This document shows positions 35,422-44,128 of a DNA stretch of 64,000 nt, in pieces. This DNA comes from G965220205 sp965220205 (GTDB lineage Bacteria; Chloroflexota; Dehalococcoidia; Lucifugimonadales; Australimonadaceae): contig OZ244812.1 in assembly GCA_965220205.1 (NCBI GenBank), positions 1,798,001-1,862,000 on the forward strand. Direction: 5' to 3'. The notes under the pieces are model-generated. The model was not told the origin of the DNA and made no database searches. It saw only the letters and a list, made by a program, of their open reading frames with translations. Numbering within the stretch: the stretch's first letter is position 1; each line of letters opens with the position of its first letter. Both the position numbers and the translations under genes were made by a program.

Positions 35422-36465
35422 GTGCCTATCGACGACGATTACTACGCCCGCATCAAGGAAGCCAACATGTCCCCGGTGTGGCAGCTCGGACGCGGCGGGC
35501 GCCGCGTGAAGACGGCGCCCCACATCTGGCGGTGGGAGCTGACGGGGCGCATGATCCGCGAGGCTGGGGAGAGCGATGACCTCGAGTCCATCGGCCACCG
35601 CCGCGCCCTCTCGCTGGTCAACCCCGGTTTCGAGGGGCAGCGGCACGGCACCATCAGCACCGCGTCGGCCGCCATCCAACTCATCAAACCCGGCGAGGTG
35701 GCGACCGCGCACCGCCACCCTGCGGCGGCGCTCCGCTTCATCATGATCGGCTCCGACGCCTACACCATCGTCGACGGCGAGAAGATGTTCATGGAGGAGG
35801 GCGACCTCGTCCTGACGCCGACGATGATGTACCACGACCACGCGCACGCCGGATTCACCAAGGAACCGATGATCTGGATGGACGTGCTCGAATCGCCCCT
35901 CGTTCAGTACCTCGAGGTCATGGGCGGCGACGAGTACCCCGAGGACGTACAACCCGTGACGAGGCCCGCGGGGTACACCGCCTCGCTCGTCGGGCGGGGC
36001 TTCATGCGCCCGTTCGGCGAGAAACCCCCGGACCGCACGCTCCCGCTCGCGTACAAGTGGGCCGACGCCTACGGCGCTCTGCTCGAATCGGTGCACGAAA
36101 GCCCGTTCGACGGCGTGGCGATGGAGTACGTCAATCCGTTGGACGGCGGACACACGCTGCCAAGCGTGGCCTGCGCGCTCCAACGTCTGCGTCCGGCCGA
36201 GCACACGCAGGCGCACCGCCACAACCACGCCGTCGTGTACAACGTTGCCAAGGGGAGCGGCTTCAGCATCGTCGACGGCCTGCGCATCGACTGGGGGAAG
36301 CACGACGTCTTCTGCGTGCCGGCGGGCGCATGGCACGAGCACGCCAACGCCGACAGCGACGACGACGCGGTGCTCTTCTCCATCAGCGACCTGCCGGTCG
36401 TCGAGGCGGTCAACTACGCCCGGGAGGAAGAGGGGACTCGCCAGGAGGTCACCGGGACGATCTAG
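35422..36465 (+). CDS. Bicupin ring-cleavage dioxygenase, gentisate 1,2-dioxygenase-like
   Basis: This 347-residue bicupin resembles gentisate, 1-hydroxy-2-naphthoate and salicylate dioxygenases. The N-terminal barrel holds the iron ligands in TAHRHPAAALRFIM and the later His in MYHDHAH. The C-terminal barrel repeats the pattern with QAHRHNHAVVYN and WHEHAN. Ring opening of a hydroxylated aromatic fits its position after a Rieske oxygenase and ferredoxin. The start is GTG at 35422 with GGGAGAG before it. It is distinct in sequence from the three QHFN-type bicupins of the window. Confidence 0.85.
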   Translation: MPIDDDYYARIKEANMSPVWQLGRGGRRVKTAPHIWRWELTGRMIREAGESDDLESIGHRRALSLVNPGFEGQRHGTISTASAAIQLIKPGEVATAHRHPAAALRFIMIGSDAYTIVDGEKMFMEEGDLVLTPTMMYHDHAHAGFTKEPMIWMDVLESPLVQYLEVMGGDEYPEDVQPVTRPAGYTASLVGRGFMRPFGEKPPDRTLPLAYKWADAYGALLESVHESPFDGVAMEYVNPLDGGHTLPSVACALQRLRPAEHTQAHRHNHAVVYNVAKGSGFSIVDGLRIDWGKHDVFCVPAGAWHEHANADSDDDAVLFSISDLPVVEAVNYAREEEGTRQEVTGTI

Positions 36466-36569
36466 GGCAATAGAGCGTTCCCCCTTTCCCCCCTGCGGGG
36501 GCAGCGGCAATCAGAGCGCCCCGTCAGAGGCGTCTACGGCAGCGGCGGCGGGCCTATCCCCGGCTCGGC

Positions 36570-37805
36570 CTAGCGCAGCGAGACCTCGAGGTCCGGCGCC
36601 CGCGGGGTGACTCCCGCCCACGGGCCGCCCGGCTCGTCGAAGCCGGGGAAGGGCGCGGCCTCGTTGGGCAGCAGGAGGCAACGGTTCTGCTCGGGGTCGC
36701 GGAACGTGTTGATGGGGTCTCCGCCGTCTTCGACGATCTTGATCTGCTCGTCCACCAGCTTGCGGAAGAAGATGAGGCCGGCGTCCGTGACGCCCAGGTT
36801 CTCGCGCGTGCGGTCCATGCGCGGCCCCTGAGCGACCCACGTCATCTGGTCCTGGCCCGTCACGTCCTGGCTCACGAGCCGCCCCTTCTCGTCGTAGAGC
36901 GGGATCACGTCGAGCGGAATGGACTCCTGGACCGGCGCCGTCTCGCCGGCCGCCGGCACCTGGGAGGCGTAGCGCACATACCAGGTGTGCTCGTCGTCGA
37001 TCGGCACGCGGATGAGAAACCGGTGCGACCGTCCGCCGCCGCCGACCTTGAGGGTGTAGGGGAACACGAGGGGGTGACCGATGGCCCAGTCGACGTGGGT
37101 CTCGTCGATGCCCTGCGTGACACGCCGCTTGACGATGCCATACTCGAAGCGCTCGAAACCGAGCTTGAGGTGGTGCTTCGACCGCTGCGGGAGATTCTCC
37201 GCCCACTCCTGGCCGCGGCCCTTCTGGGAGTTGATCCAACTTCCGTAATAGCCGTGCAGGTGCTCGAAGTGGGCGGGGTCGAGCGCGTTGTCCACGCACT
37301 GGAGCCAGTTGCAGGGCAGCGTGACGGCGGAGATGGTGCGCGTGACGTTTTCCCAAGACATCAGGTCCCAGTGGGGCACGAGCGGGGCGGGCTGCGGCCC
37401 GAGATAGGCCCAGATCAGCCCGGCGAACTCCTCGACCGGGTACGCGGTCAGCTTGATCTTGTCCTTGTAGGCGCTGCCCGTCGGCTCTCCGGGCTGCTCG
37501 ATGCACTGGCCCTCGAAGTTGTAGACCCACCCGTGGTAGCAGCAGCGGATGCTGTCGATCTCGGGGATGCCGTAGAGCAGGTTCACGCCGCGGTGGGCGC
37601 AGTTCTTCTCGGTGAGCCCGAACCTGCCGTTGCGCGTGACGTACAGCACGAGGTCTTCGCCGAGCAGGCGGACGGCCTTGGTGGGCTCGTCTGACGTCAT
37701 CTCGGAGGTCGCCGCGACGGGGTGCCAGTACCGGCGCATCAGTTCGCCCATCGGCGTGCCCGGCCCCACGCGCGTAAAGCGGTCGTTGTCCTCTTTCGTC
37801 AGCAT
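36570..37805 (-). CDS. Rieske non-haem iron oxygenase, alpha subunit-like
   Basis: This 411-residue protein has Rieske ligands C69-x-H71 and C88-x2-H91 (CCYHGW) and a mononuclear site D176, H179, H184 (DPAHFEHLH). Ligand positions are identical to those of 18706-19878, its closest relative here. GAGGGAGGACC precedes the ATG at 37805. It converges with the gentisate dioxygenase-like gene; about 104 bases separate them. The substrate is unknown. Confidence 0.88.
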   Translation of the reverse strand: MLTKEDNDRFTRVGPGTPMGELMRRYWHPVAATSEMTSDEPTKAVRLLGEDLVLYVTRNGRFGLTEKNCAHRGVNLLYGIPEIDSIRCCYHGWVYNFEGQCIEQPGEPTGSAYKDKIKLTAYPVEEFAGLIWAYLGPQPAPLVPHWDLMSWENVTRTISAVTLPCNWLQCVDNALDPAHFEHLHGYYGSWINSQKGRGQEWAENLPQRSKHHLKLGFERFEYGIVKRRVTQGIDETHVDWAIGHPLVFPYTLKVGGGGRSHRFLIRVPIDDEHTWYVRYASQVPAAGETAPVQESIPLDVIPLYDEKGRLVSQDVTGQDQMTWVAQGPRMDRTRENLGVTDAGLIFFRKLVDEQIKIVEDGGDPINTFRDPEQNRCLLLPNEAAPFPGFDEPGGPWAGVTPRAPDLEVSLR

Positions 37806-38030
37806 GCGGTCCTCCCTCGTTCGTCGCCCCTCGCCATTCTCGTCATTTTCCGCGCCAACCAGGCAGGCGGGATGCTATGCCGCGCCTGATTAGGTGTCAA
37901 TTCCAACCTCGGTCGCGGGGGCGTGGGTTCCCGTGTCAAGCACGAGAATCTCTCACGTGGGCCTGTCGGCCCACACCACAACCGACGAAAGTAGGCGGGC
38001 GGGGGCGGCTCCCCTCTCTAACTCTCCTCG

Positions 38031-38215
38031 CAGACGAGACCTTGCATAACTGCTTTGACGGGCGCTGTTCTTCCCACCCACCCGCCCCATACGTTGGTGT
38101 GGGGGACACCCCCACGCCCCCGGCAGAGGGCTCAGCCCTCTGCACTCCCCCACTGGACGACTACGAGAGCTGTCTCTACGAGTGCTGCAAAGGTCTCGCA
38201 GACGAGGAGAGGATT
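38031..38215 (+). repeat. Dispersed repeat family 2, copy A
   Basis: The repeat contains GCGCTGTTCTTCCCACC, then GTGGGGGACACCCCCAC (a perfect palindrome), CGCCCCCGGC, and GCAGAGGGCT facing AGCCCTCTGC (a second perfect palindrome), then ACTCCCCCACTGG and a tail with GGTCTCGCAGACG. It lies in the non-coding stretch 37806-38792, which holds no gene. It is a direct repeat of 38571-38760 and an inverted repeat of 62341-62455. Confidence 0.75.
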
Positions 38216-38246
38216 TTCATGCAATGACGAAGGCGGATGGGGCGGC

Positions 38247-38550
38247 TCCCTCTCTGACTCTCCCCCGCAGACAGGAGCGCGGGAATGACGCATGGGAATG
38301 ATGGGAACGCACGAGAAACGGGCAGGAATGCATCAGCATGACGCAGGCCGTTTACTCGTAGATTGCATGGGTTTACGAGTGGGGCGGGGACGGTTTCTTG
38401 CTCAAGTGAGTCATTTAGAGTCATTCTGCGTCATTTCGCCTCTGGGGCTGGGGCGGTAGGCAGGGCCGCCCGGCCCCGGAGTTGGGCTATGGGATAGTGT
38501 AGAAGGCGAGGCGGCGAACCGGCAACGGGCAATTGTCATAGCGGCGACAG
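38247..38550 (-). repeat. Dispersed repeat family 1, copy D (about 300 bases)
   Basis: Read on the minus strand this matches 58871-59181 along almost its whole length. Shared landmarks in order are GTCGCCGCTATGACA, GCCTTCTAC, CTATCCCA, CACTTGAG, AAGAAACCGTC, the ACTCGTA/TACGAGT inverted pair, repeated CATTCC units and CTGCGGGGGAGAGTC. The ACTCGTA pair is the same core found in copies A and B of this family, although the flanks differ. Confidence 0.7.
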
Positions 38551-38570
38551 GCGGGGTCTCTCACTCTCCC

Positions 38571-38760
38571 ACCCAGACGGGACTTTGCGTACCTCTGCTG
38601 GACGAGCGCTGTTCTTCCCACCCCCGCCCCCAACGCTTGGTGTGGGGGACACCCCCACGCCCCCGGCAGAGGGCTTGCCCTCTGCACTCCCCCCACTGGC
38701 GACTACGAGAGCCGCCCCTACGAGTTATGCGAAGGTCTCGCAGACGGGGAGAGGACTTTC
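38571..38760 (+). repeat. Dispersed repeat family 2, copy B
   Basis: This is a near-identical direct copy of 38031-38215, about 540 bases downstream, with the same two palindromes (GTGGGGGACACCCCCAC and GCAGAGGGCTTGCCCTCTGC) and the same GGTCTCGCAGACG tail. The stem loops would be very stable in RNA. It ends just before the stop codon of the Gfo/Idh gene on the other strand and could act as a bidirectional terminator there. Confidence 0.75.
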
Positions 38761-38792
38761 GAAGCCATGACGATGAGAATGACGAATGGAGA

Positions 38793-40043
38793 CTATGCCG
38801 GGGCGGCGTCGTAGGCGTCCGCCATCCTGACTTGATGGTTGAGCCGGACCTCGCGGCGCTCGTCGGACGACTGGATGACGCCGAGGGCGATCTCGAGCGT
38901 AGCCAGACCCCAACGCCCGTCGTGGAACACCGGCCTGTCGTGGACGATGGCGTCGTAGAGCTCGATGAGGTCCTCGCGTCCCGGCCGGTAGTGCTCCTCG
39001 ACGGCGATGTCCTGCTTGCCGTCGTCGGAGTAGACGCTGATGCCGTAGCGGGAGTGGCGTATGTCGCCGCCTTCGCAGGAGACGACGAGGATGCCCAGGT
39101 GGTTCGGGACCCACTCGGGCGGGCCGCTCGGACCGCGGCGGGCGAACCGGTTGGAGGAGTTGCTCCCGCCGAGGCGCGACGCGTCTTTGAGGTCGTGCTC
39201 CTCGCGGCTGCCGTCGCGAAGACCGCGGCGGATGGCGCCGCGTCCGACGACGTCGGCCCCGCTGATGCCCCGGTCCTGGGACCAGGGGACCATCTCTTGG
39301 GTCATGAAGTGGCCGTAGCCGTTGTAGACGATGTTGGCGGTGGCGCCGTTGTCGAACTCCAGGTACGCGGAGTAGTAGCCGGGCGTCTCGGAGCGCCAGT
39401 CGGCCCACTGGCCGGTGGTCCCGCGCACGGTCTGAGCGACGCCGTCTCCGAGCAGGCGCACCGTGTCGGCCTGGTGCGGGACCTGCCGGTAGATGAGGCC
39501 GCCGCCCTGCGCGAAGTCGACCTCGTCGGGCATCCGGGGGGCCACCATCCAGTCGGTGTAGGCCCAAGTGTTGACGGCGCGCACGGCGCCTAGGCGTCCC
39601 GACTTGATGACGCGGCGCATCGCCCTGACCTGGGGGCTGAATCCCAGCGTGTGCCCGCAGAGCAGACTCACGTGGTTGTCTTCGGCGGCCTCGATCATGC
39701 GGAGGCCGTCCTCGATGGAGAGCGCCATGGGCTTCTCGATGACGACATGCTTGCCCTGCCGCGCCGCGGCGACGGCCATGGGGGCGTGAAACTGGTTGGG
39801 CGTCGCGATCCAGACCGCCTCGACGTCCGGGTCGGCGAACAGCTTGTCGGCGTCGTCGTACACCCGCGCGCCGGGATAGCGGTCGTGGAAGGCCTCGCGC
39901 ACCCGTGGGTTGACGTCGGCGCCCGCCGCCATCTCGAACTGCGGCAGGTCGTCGAGCTGGTAGAGGATCATGCTGGCGCCCATCCCGATCCCGACGAACC
40001 CGATCCGGACGCGCCGCTCGCTGCTCTGTTGCTCGGTGGTCAT
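38793..40043 (-). CDS. Gfo/Idh/MocA family NAD(P)-dependent oxidoreductase
   Basis: This 416-residue dehydrogenase has a Rossmann motif GFVGIGMGAS near residue 14, IATPNQFHAP, VVIEKPMALS with the conserved Lys, and YRQVPHQADTVRLLGDG with the active-site His. It is close to 16885-18120. The ATG at 40043 has GGAGGAGAG upstream; an open frame continues to 40112 without support. It is flanked on both sides by dispersed repeats and so stands alone rather than in an operon. Confidence 0.87.
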   Translation of the reverse strand: MTTEQQSSERRVRIGFVGIGMGASMILYQLDDLPQFEMAAGADVNPRVREAFHDRYPGARVYDDADKLFADPDVEAVWIATPNQFHAPMAVAAARQGKHVVIEKPMALSIEDGLRMIEAAEDNHVSLLCGHTLGFSPQVRAMRRVIKSGRLGAVRAVNTWAYTDWMVAPRMPDEVDFAQGGGLIYRQVPHQADTVRLLGDGVAQTVRGTTGQWADWRSETPGYYSAYLEFDNGATANIVYNGYGHFMTQEMVPWSQDRGISGADVVGRGAIRRGLRDGSREEHDLKDASRLGGSNSSNRFARRGPSGPPEWVPNHLGILVVSCEGGDIRHSRYGISVYSDDGKQDIAVEEHYRPGREDLIELYDAIVHDRPVFHDGRWGLATLEIALGVIQSSDERREVRLNHQVRMADAYDAAPA

Positions 40044-40154
40044 GGCGATTCGCCTCTCTCCTCCATCCCTCGCCGCGATACTACTGCGCGCCCTACCCGT
40101 GTCAACCGCCAACCGGCGCGCCGCCGCCGTCCGAGCGCCACTCCGTGCTGCTCG

Positions 40155-40445
40155 AACACGAGAAATGAACGAAAAGGGGCCAAAATGGCCGGGTTTCGGC
40201 CAAAAACGTGAGGTTTTTCACTCGTAGATCGAGGGGTTTACGAGTGGAGGGGTCGAAATAGTGCGACATTCTGCGACATTTTGCGACATTTACTCGTAAA
40301 TCGGGCCGGCGCCACGCCGCGCCAGCGCGCGGGAGTTCGGGGGCCCCTCAACGGGCTCAGGACAGGCTCGGACGGTTCCCAGACATGCATGGTAGGGGGA
40401 TTCTGCATGGCGGGGGAAGGGGCGGTTGGCGCGGCGGGGAAGCGT
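40155..40445 (-). repeat. Dispersed repeat family 1, copy B
   Basis: Read on the minus strand this matches 18220-18460. It has the ACTCGTA/TACGAGT pair (40219-40244), three TGTCGCA ten-base units (complement of about 40261-40290), the ATTTACGAGTAAA half site (40289-40301), a GC-rich stretch, and the GCCTGTCCTGAGCCCGTTGAGG motif. Part of it (about 40289-40440) is also repeated directly at 41304-41460, on the other side of the PLD gene. The non-coding stretch 40044-40495 holds no gene. Confidence 0.72.
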
Positions 40446-40495
40446 GGGGATAACGGCGGGGGACGAGGGAGGGAGCGAGGGTTGAGGCGCGACGT

Positions 40496-41212
40496 TTAGG
40501 GGCGTTGAGAGGCCGTGAAGCAGGGGAGACAGAGGGGTTTGTTGAAAGTCGTTGAGTACTCCCTGCCGCACTTGTGGCAGTACTTCTCCGGATAGGTGGG
40601 GTCCTGACGCTTATTCCACGTTCTGTAGTCCTTGGGGCACAGGGGCTTCTCAACGTTAAACGAGATAGGAGTCTTGCAGCGGATGCAAGTGCCGCCGGTC
40701 GTGCTGGCCTTGGTTGGAGTGACCCTCCTCTGCGTGCGCGTGATGCTCGGCGCAGGTCTCGTCTGAGCACTGGCGGGGGCGGGACTGACTTTCTTGCCTA
40801 GGTGGATCAGGTCCTCCACGTAGATGCGCAGTTCCTCCTGCGCGGCCGCGTTGTCGACATGTATGCCAACTTCTTTCGATTTCTCACGCGAGGACTGGAG
40901 CAAGTTCATTGATGTCAGTAATACGGCCGACTCATTTAGATAGAGCTTAGCGTGAAGCCTATCGACCACATAGACGGTTGCGCCTTCCTTCTTCAGCCAA
41001 GTGATGTCATCGTTCTCTTTCTCTCCCTCTCGGTAGATGACAGTCACCCGGACGTGCCGCTTGATCGCAAGGCGAATCCCGTCCTTTAGATGGTCCCAGA
41101 AGGAATTATAAGGCGACACAAGGACAACGTAGTCTTTCGCCTCGCGGATGAGTTTGGTTACGGCAGACGAGACATCGTCGTTTGTGACGATGGGGGACGA
41201 GGCTGGCCGCAT
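40496..41212 (-). CDS. Phospholipase D-like (HKD) protein with C-terminal zinc ribbons
   Basis: This 238-residue protein has a single PLD-type half site H87-x-K89 (RLHAKLYLNESAVLLTSMN), where the usual Asp is Glu94, as in small PLDc_2 nucleases that dimerise. The C-terminal third holds two zinc-ribbon-like units: C176-x2-C179 with C192, and C212-x2-C215 with C228-x2-C231. The first unit lacks a fourth Cys. A DNA or RNA nuclease role is plausible. The gene is less GC-rich than its surroundings and is bracketed by direct copies of repeat family 1, so it looks acquired. Confidence 0.78.
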   Translation of the reverse strand: MRPASSPIVTNDDVSSAVTKLIREAKDYVVLVSPYNSFWDHLKDGIRLAIKRHVRVTVIYREGEKENDDITWLKKEGATVYVVDRLHAKLYLNESAVLLTSMNLLQSSREKSKEVGIHVDNAAAQEELRIYVEDLIHLGKKVSPAPASAQTRPAPSITRTQRRVTPTKASTTGGTCIRCKTPISFNVEKPLCPKDYRTWNKRQDPTYPEKYCHKCGREYSTTFNKPLCLPCFTASQRP

Positions 41213-41303
41213 GTAGTCGCTCCCTGGCGCTGCTGAGCAGGTATCTTACCTGAGATTTCCCATATTGGCAGCCTTCAGGCTCAAAGGGCAATTCGAACTG
41301 CGG

Positions 41304-41460
41304 CATTTACTCGTAAATCGGGCCGCCACCACGCCGCGCCAGCGCGCGGGGAGTTCGGACTCCCCCCTTTGACGGGCTCAGTGCAGGCTTGGACGGCTCA
41401 GGGCAGGGATGGTAGGGAGATTCGGGGTGTTGAGGGAAGGGGCGGTTGGCGTAGCGGGGG
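41304..41460 (-). repeat. Dispersed repeat family 1, copy C (partial)
   Basis: This segment repeats about 150 bases of copy B in the same orientation: TTACTCGTAAATCGGGCC, ACCACGCCGCGCCAGCGCG, GACGGGCTCAG, GGATGGTAGGG and GGGAAGGGGCGGTTGGCG. The seven-base ACTCGTA/TACGAGT inverted pair itself is missing. Just beyond it, at about 41491-41525, GTGGATTCCCGTG and CACGGGAATGAC form a palindrome like the one at 18461-18487. The rest of 41213-41616 holds no gene. Confidence 0.7.
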
Positions 41461-41616
41461 GGTCTCGCACCGTAGTGGGAGGTCTCTCCGCGAGGGGCGT
41501 GGATTCCCGTGTCGGCGCACGGGAATGACGGGTGGGGGCGCGCGAGGCGCGAGAATCGGCTATGGTGGGGCCTGTAGGAGATGCAGGGACTGCGCATTGC
41601 GGGAGGAGGCGCCGGC

Positions 41617-42954
41617 ATGCTGTCTGCAACGGACAATGAATCGCTGACGAGGGTCGGACCGGGGACGATGATGGGCGAGCTGATGCGGCGGTACTGGATA
41701 CCGGCGCTGCTCTCGCAGGAGCTCGAGCCGGACGGCGATACGCTGCGCATCCGCCTGCTGGGCGAGGACCTCATAGCGTTCCGCGACACCGGCGGTCGCG
41801 TGGGCGTGCTCGGGCCCAACTGCCCTCACCGCGGCGCGGACCTGTTCCTCGCCCGCAACGAGGAATCGGGGCTCCGATGCATCTATCACGGCTGGAAGTA
41901 CGACGCCTCCGGCCAGTGCGTCGACATGCCCAACGAGCCGATGGAGACGGCGTTCCGCTCGAAGGTGCGGCAGAAGGCGTACCGCTGCCGTGAGCGCGGC
42001 GGCGTCGTCTGGGTCTACATGGGCAGCGAGGAGGAGCCGCCGCCCCTGCCCGCCCTCGAGTGGAACATGCTGCCCGAGGAGCAGGTGTTGACGAAGAAGC
42101 GGGTGCAGTTCTGCAACTGGTTGCAGGCGCTCGAGGGGGACATCGACCAGAGCCACAACTCGTTCCTGCACACCACCGCCGACCAGCTCAAGCCAGTGAC
42201 GCCGGAGGAGGAGGCGCGACCGGGAGCGGCGCTGTGGCGCAAGCGCGACAAGCGTCCCCGGTTCCACGTAGCCGACACCGAGTGCGGGGTGCTCATCGGC
42301 GCACAGCGCGACGCCTACGACGACCTGTGCTACTGGCGCATCACGCAGTTCATGCTGCCGTTCCACACGATGGTGGGCGTCTACGGCGACAACCCGTCGC
42401 GTTCAGCCCGCGTATGGATTCCCGTCGACGATACGACGACGCTGGTGGTGGGAATCCTGTACCACCCGCTGCGGGCGCTGACCGAGGACGAGGTGCTGCG
42501 GGCGCGCGAGAACGGCGGCGGCGCCGGATTCATCGCGGACTCGAACTTCCGTCCCACGACGACGGCCCCCTTCGGCGCGTGGATTCCCAAGGCCGGTTCG
42601 GAGAACGACTTCTTCTTCGACCGCGAGTTGCAACGGACGCGGTCGTTCTCGGGCATTCCCGAGTTCTGGGCGCAGGACGGGGGCGTGCAGATCGGCATGG
42701 GGGCGATCTACGACCGCACGCAGGAGCATCTCGGCACGACCGACCGTGCGATCATCCGGGCCCGGAAGCGCCTGCTCGACGCGGCGCGGGCGTTGGAGTT
42801 CGACGATGTCGCGCCTCCGGGCGTCGAGGACCCGTCGATCTATCAGGTGCGCGGGACGGCGGCGCTCATCCCACGGGACGCCGATTGGATCGAGGCGACG
42901 CGCGAGCTCCGCCAGGTGATCCCCGGAGTGAACCCCGCAGCGCCTCCGCACTAG
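41617..42954 (+). CDS. Rieske non-haem iron oxygenase, alpha subunit-like
   Basis: This 445-residue protein has Rieske ligands C69-x-H71 and C88-x2-H91 and a mononuclear site D177, H180, H185 (DQSHNSFLH). It pairs closely with 44129-45448 in length, in the ALEGDID segment, and in the C-terminal TQEHLG region. I chose the ATG at 41617 because GGGAGGAGG precedes it; an upstream ATG at 41581 has no such site. It converges with the LigJ-like gene. Confidence 0.88.
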   Translation: MLSATDNESLTRVGPGTMMGELMRRYWIPALLSQELEPDGDTLRIRLLGEDLIAFRDTGGRVGVLGPNCPHRGADLFLARNEESGLRCIYHGWKYDASGQCVDMPNEPMETAFRSKVRQKAYRCRERGGVVWVYMGSEEEPPPLPALEWNMLPEEQVLTKKRVQFCNWLQALEGDIDQSHNSFLHTTADQLKPVTPEEEARPGAALWRKRDKRPRFHVADTECGVLIGAQRDAYDDLCYWRITQFMLPFHTMVGVYGDNPSRSARVWIPVDDTTTLVVGILYHPLRALTEDEVLRARENGGGAGFIADSNFRPTTTAPFGAWIPKAGSENDFFFDRELQRTRSFSGIPEFWAQDGGVQIGMGAIYDRTQEHLGTTDRAIIRARKRLLDAARALEFDDVAPPGVEDPSIYQVRGTAALIPRDADWIEATRELRQVIPGVNPAAPPH

Positions 42955-42967
42955 CCGAGCGTTCGAG

Positions 42968-43987
42968 CTAGGGCAAGTCGAGGTTGTGGAGCTTCTTGGC
43001 GTTGTCCTCGTAGATCAGCTGGCGATCGGCGTCGGTCAGGGCGTCGATGTCGTCGATGAGCGGTTTGATGTCGTCGAACCAGCGTCCGGTGTCCGGGTCC
43101 TTCTCGCTGCCGGTGCCGGGCCGCTCCGCGCCGAACAGACAGCGGTCGGGGCCGACGACCTTGAACAGCAGCTCCAGCGCCTCCTTCGAGTAGAGGCAGG
43201 TGTCGAAGTAGAGGCGGCGCAGGCTCTGCTCGAACGGCTCGTCCAGCACACGGCGCTGGGGGCGCAGGTAGAAGGAGCGAAAGCGGCCAATCTGGTAGGG
43301 AATCGAGCCGCCTCCGTGGGAGATCACCAGCTTGAGCGTCGGGAAGTCGATGAAGACACGCGATTGCAGCAACGAGATGATGGCAATGCTCTCCTCGTTG
43401 ATGAAGTGCAGCGTGTAGGGCTCGCGCGGCCTCCCGCACTGCGTCGAGTGCACCAGCGCGGGGACGTCGAGCTCGACGAGCGTCTCGTACAGCGGATACC
43501 AGTACTCGTCGCCCAGGCCGGGCGGCGGCTCGCTGAAGCCCTCGCTAGGGTCCGGGTTGAGCACGCACCCGACCATGCCAAGCTCCTTGACGCACCGCTC
43601 GAGCTCCTCGACGGAGTTGGCCGGGCTGACGCCGGCGTTCTGCGGAAGCCCGGCCACGCCGCGGAACTTGTCGGGCCGCAGCTTGGCCTGCCGGCCGATG
43701 ACGTCGTTGAGGGCGGCGATATACCAGTGGACGATGCTCTCCGGTTTCTCGTGATGGGACATGCTGATGGGCCGGGGCGAGATGAGCTGCAAGTCGGTGC
43801 CCACCTCGGCCATCTGGTCGATGAGCGATCCGCCGCCGAACACGGGGTTCGTGAGCGTCGCTAGGACCTCGTCGTCGCTGACGCGGAAGCCGCCCGGGCC
43901 GTGCGAGCCCCGGCTGTTGAGGAGCAGCGACTGATACCGGCTCCAAGCCTGCGGCGTGATCGTGTGCGCGTGCCCGTCGATGATCAT
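42968..43987 (-). CDS. Amidohydrolase resembling 4-oxalomesaconate hydratase (LigJ-like)
   Basis: This 339-residue TIM-barrel protein opens with MIIDGHAHTIT (H-x-H metal motif). It shares several blocks with LigJ-type 4-oxalomesaconate hydratases: NPDPSEG, PPGLGDEYWYPLYE, LVISHGGGSIPYQIGRF, LYFDTCLYS and DDIKPLIDDIDALTDADRQ. LigJ acts in the protocatechuate 4,5-cleavage and gallate pathways. It lies between two closely related Rieske genes, which fits an aromatic route, but no 4,5-dioxygenase gene is seen. The ATG at 43987 has a GGGGGG stretch upstream; the open frame beyond it only mirrors the neighbouring Rieske gene. Confidence 0.8.
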   Translation of the reverse strand: MIIDGHAHTITPQAWSRYQSLLLNSRGSHGPGGFRVSDDEVLATLTNPVFGGGSLIDQMAEVGTDLQLISPRPISMSHHEKPESIVHWYIAALNDVIGRQAKLRPDKFRGVAGLPQNAGVSPANSVEELERCVKELGMVGCVLNPDPSEGFSEPPPGLGDEYWYPLYETLVELDVPALVHSTQCGRPREPYTLHFINEESIAIISLLQSRVFIDFPTLKLVISHGGGSIPYQIGRFRSFYLRPQRRVLDEPFEQSLRRLYFDTCLYSKEALELLFKVVGPDRCLFGAERPGTGSEKDPDTGRWFDDIKPLIDDIDALTDADRQLIYEDNAKKLHNLDLP

Positions 43988-44128
43988 GGTCGTTGCCCCC
44001 CTTGCACTCGTGCGCCGTCCAGCAGATTTCGGGCGGCGCCGTAGTATAATCCGTCCCGGAGCCACTCGCGCGCGGCGCCGCTCGACGGCGACGCGCCGGG
44101 TCACTCGATGACGAAAGGAGGCGCGCGC

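Noticed and set aside
37806..38792. An insertion sequence in the repeat-rich gap
   Set aside because: There is no transposase-like frame; the repeats are non-coding.
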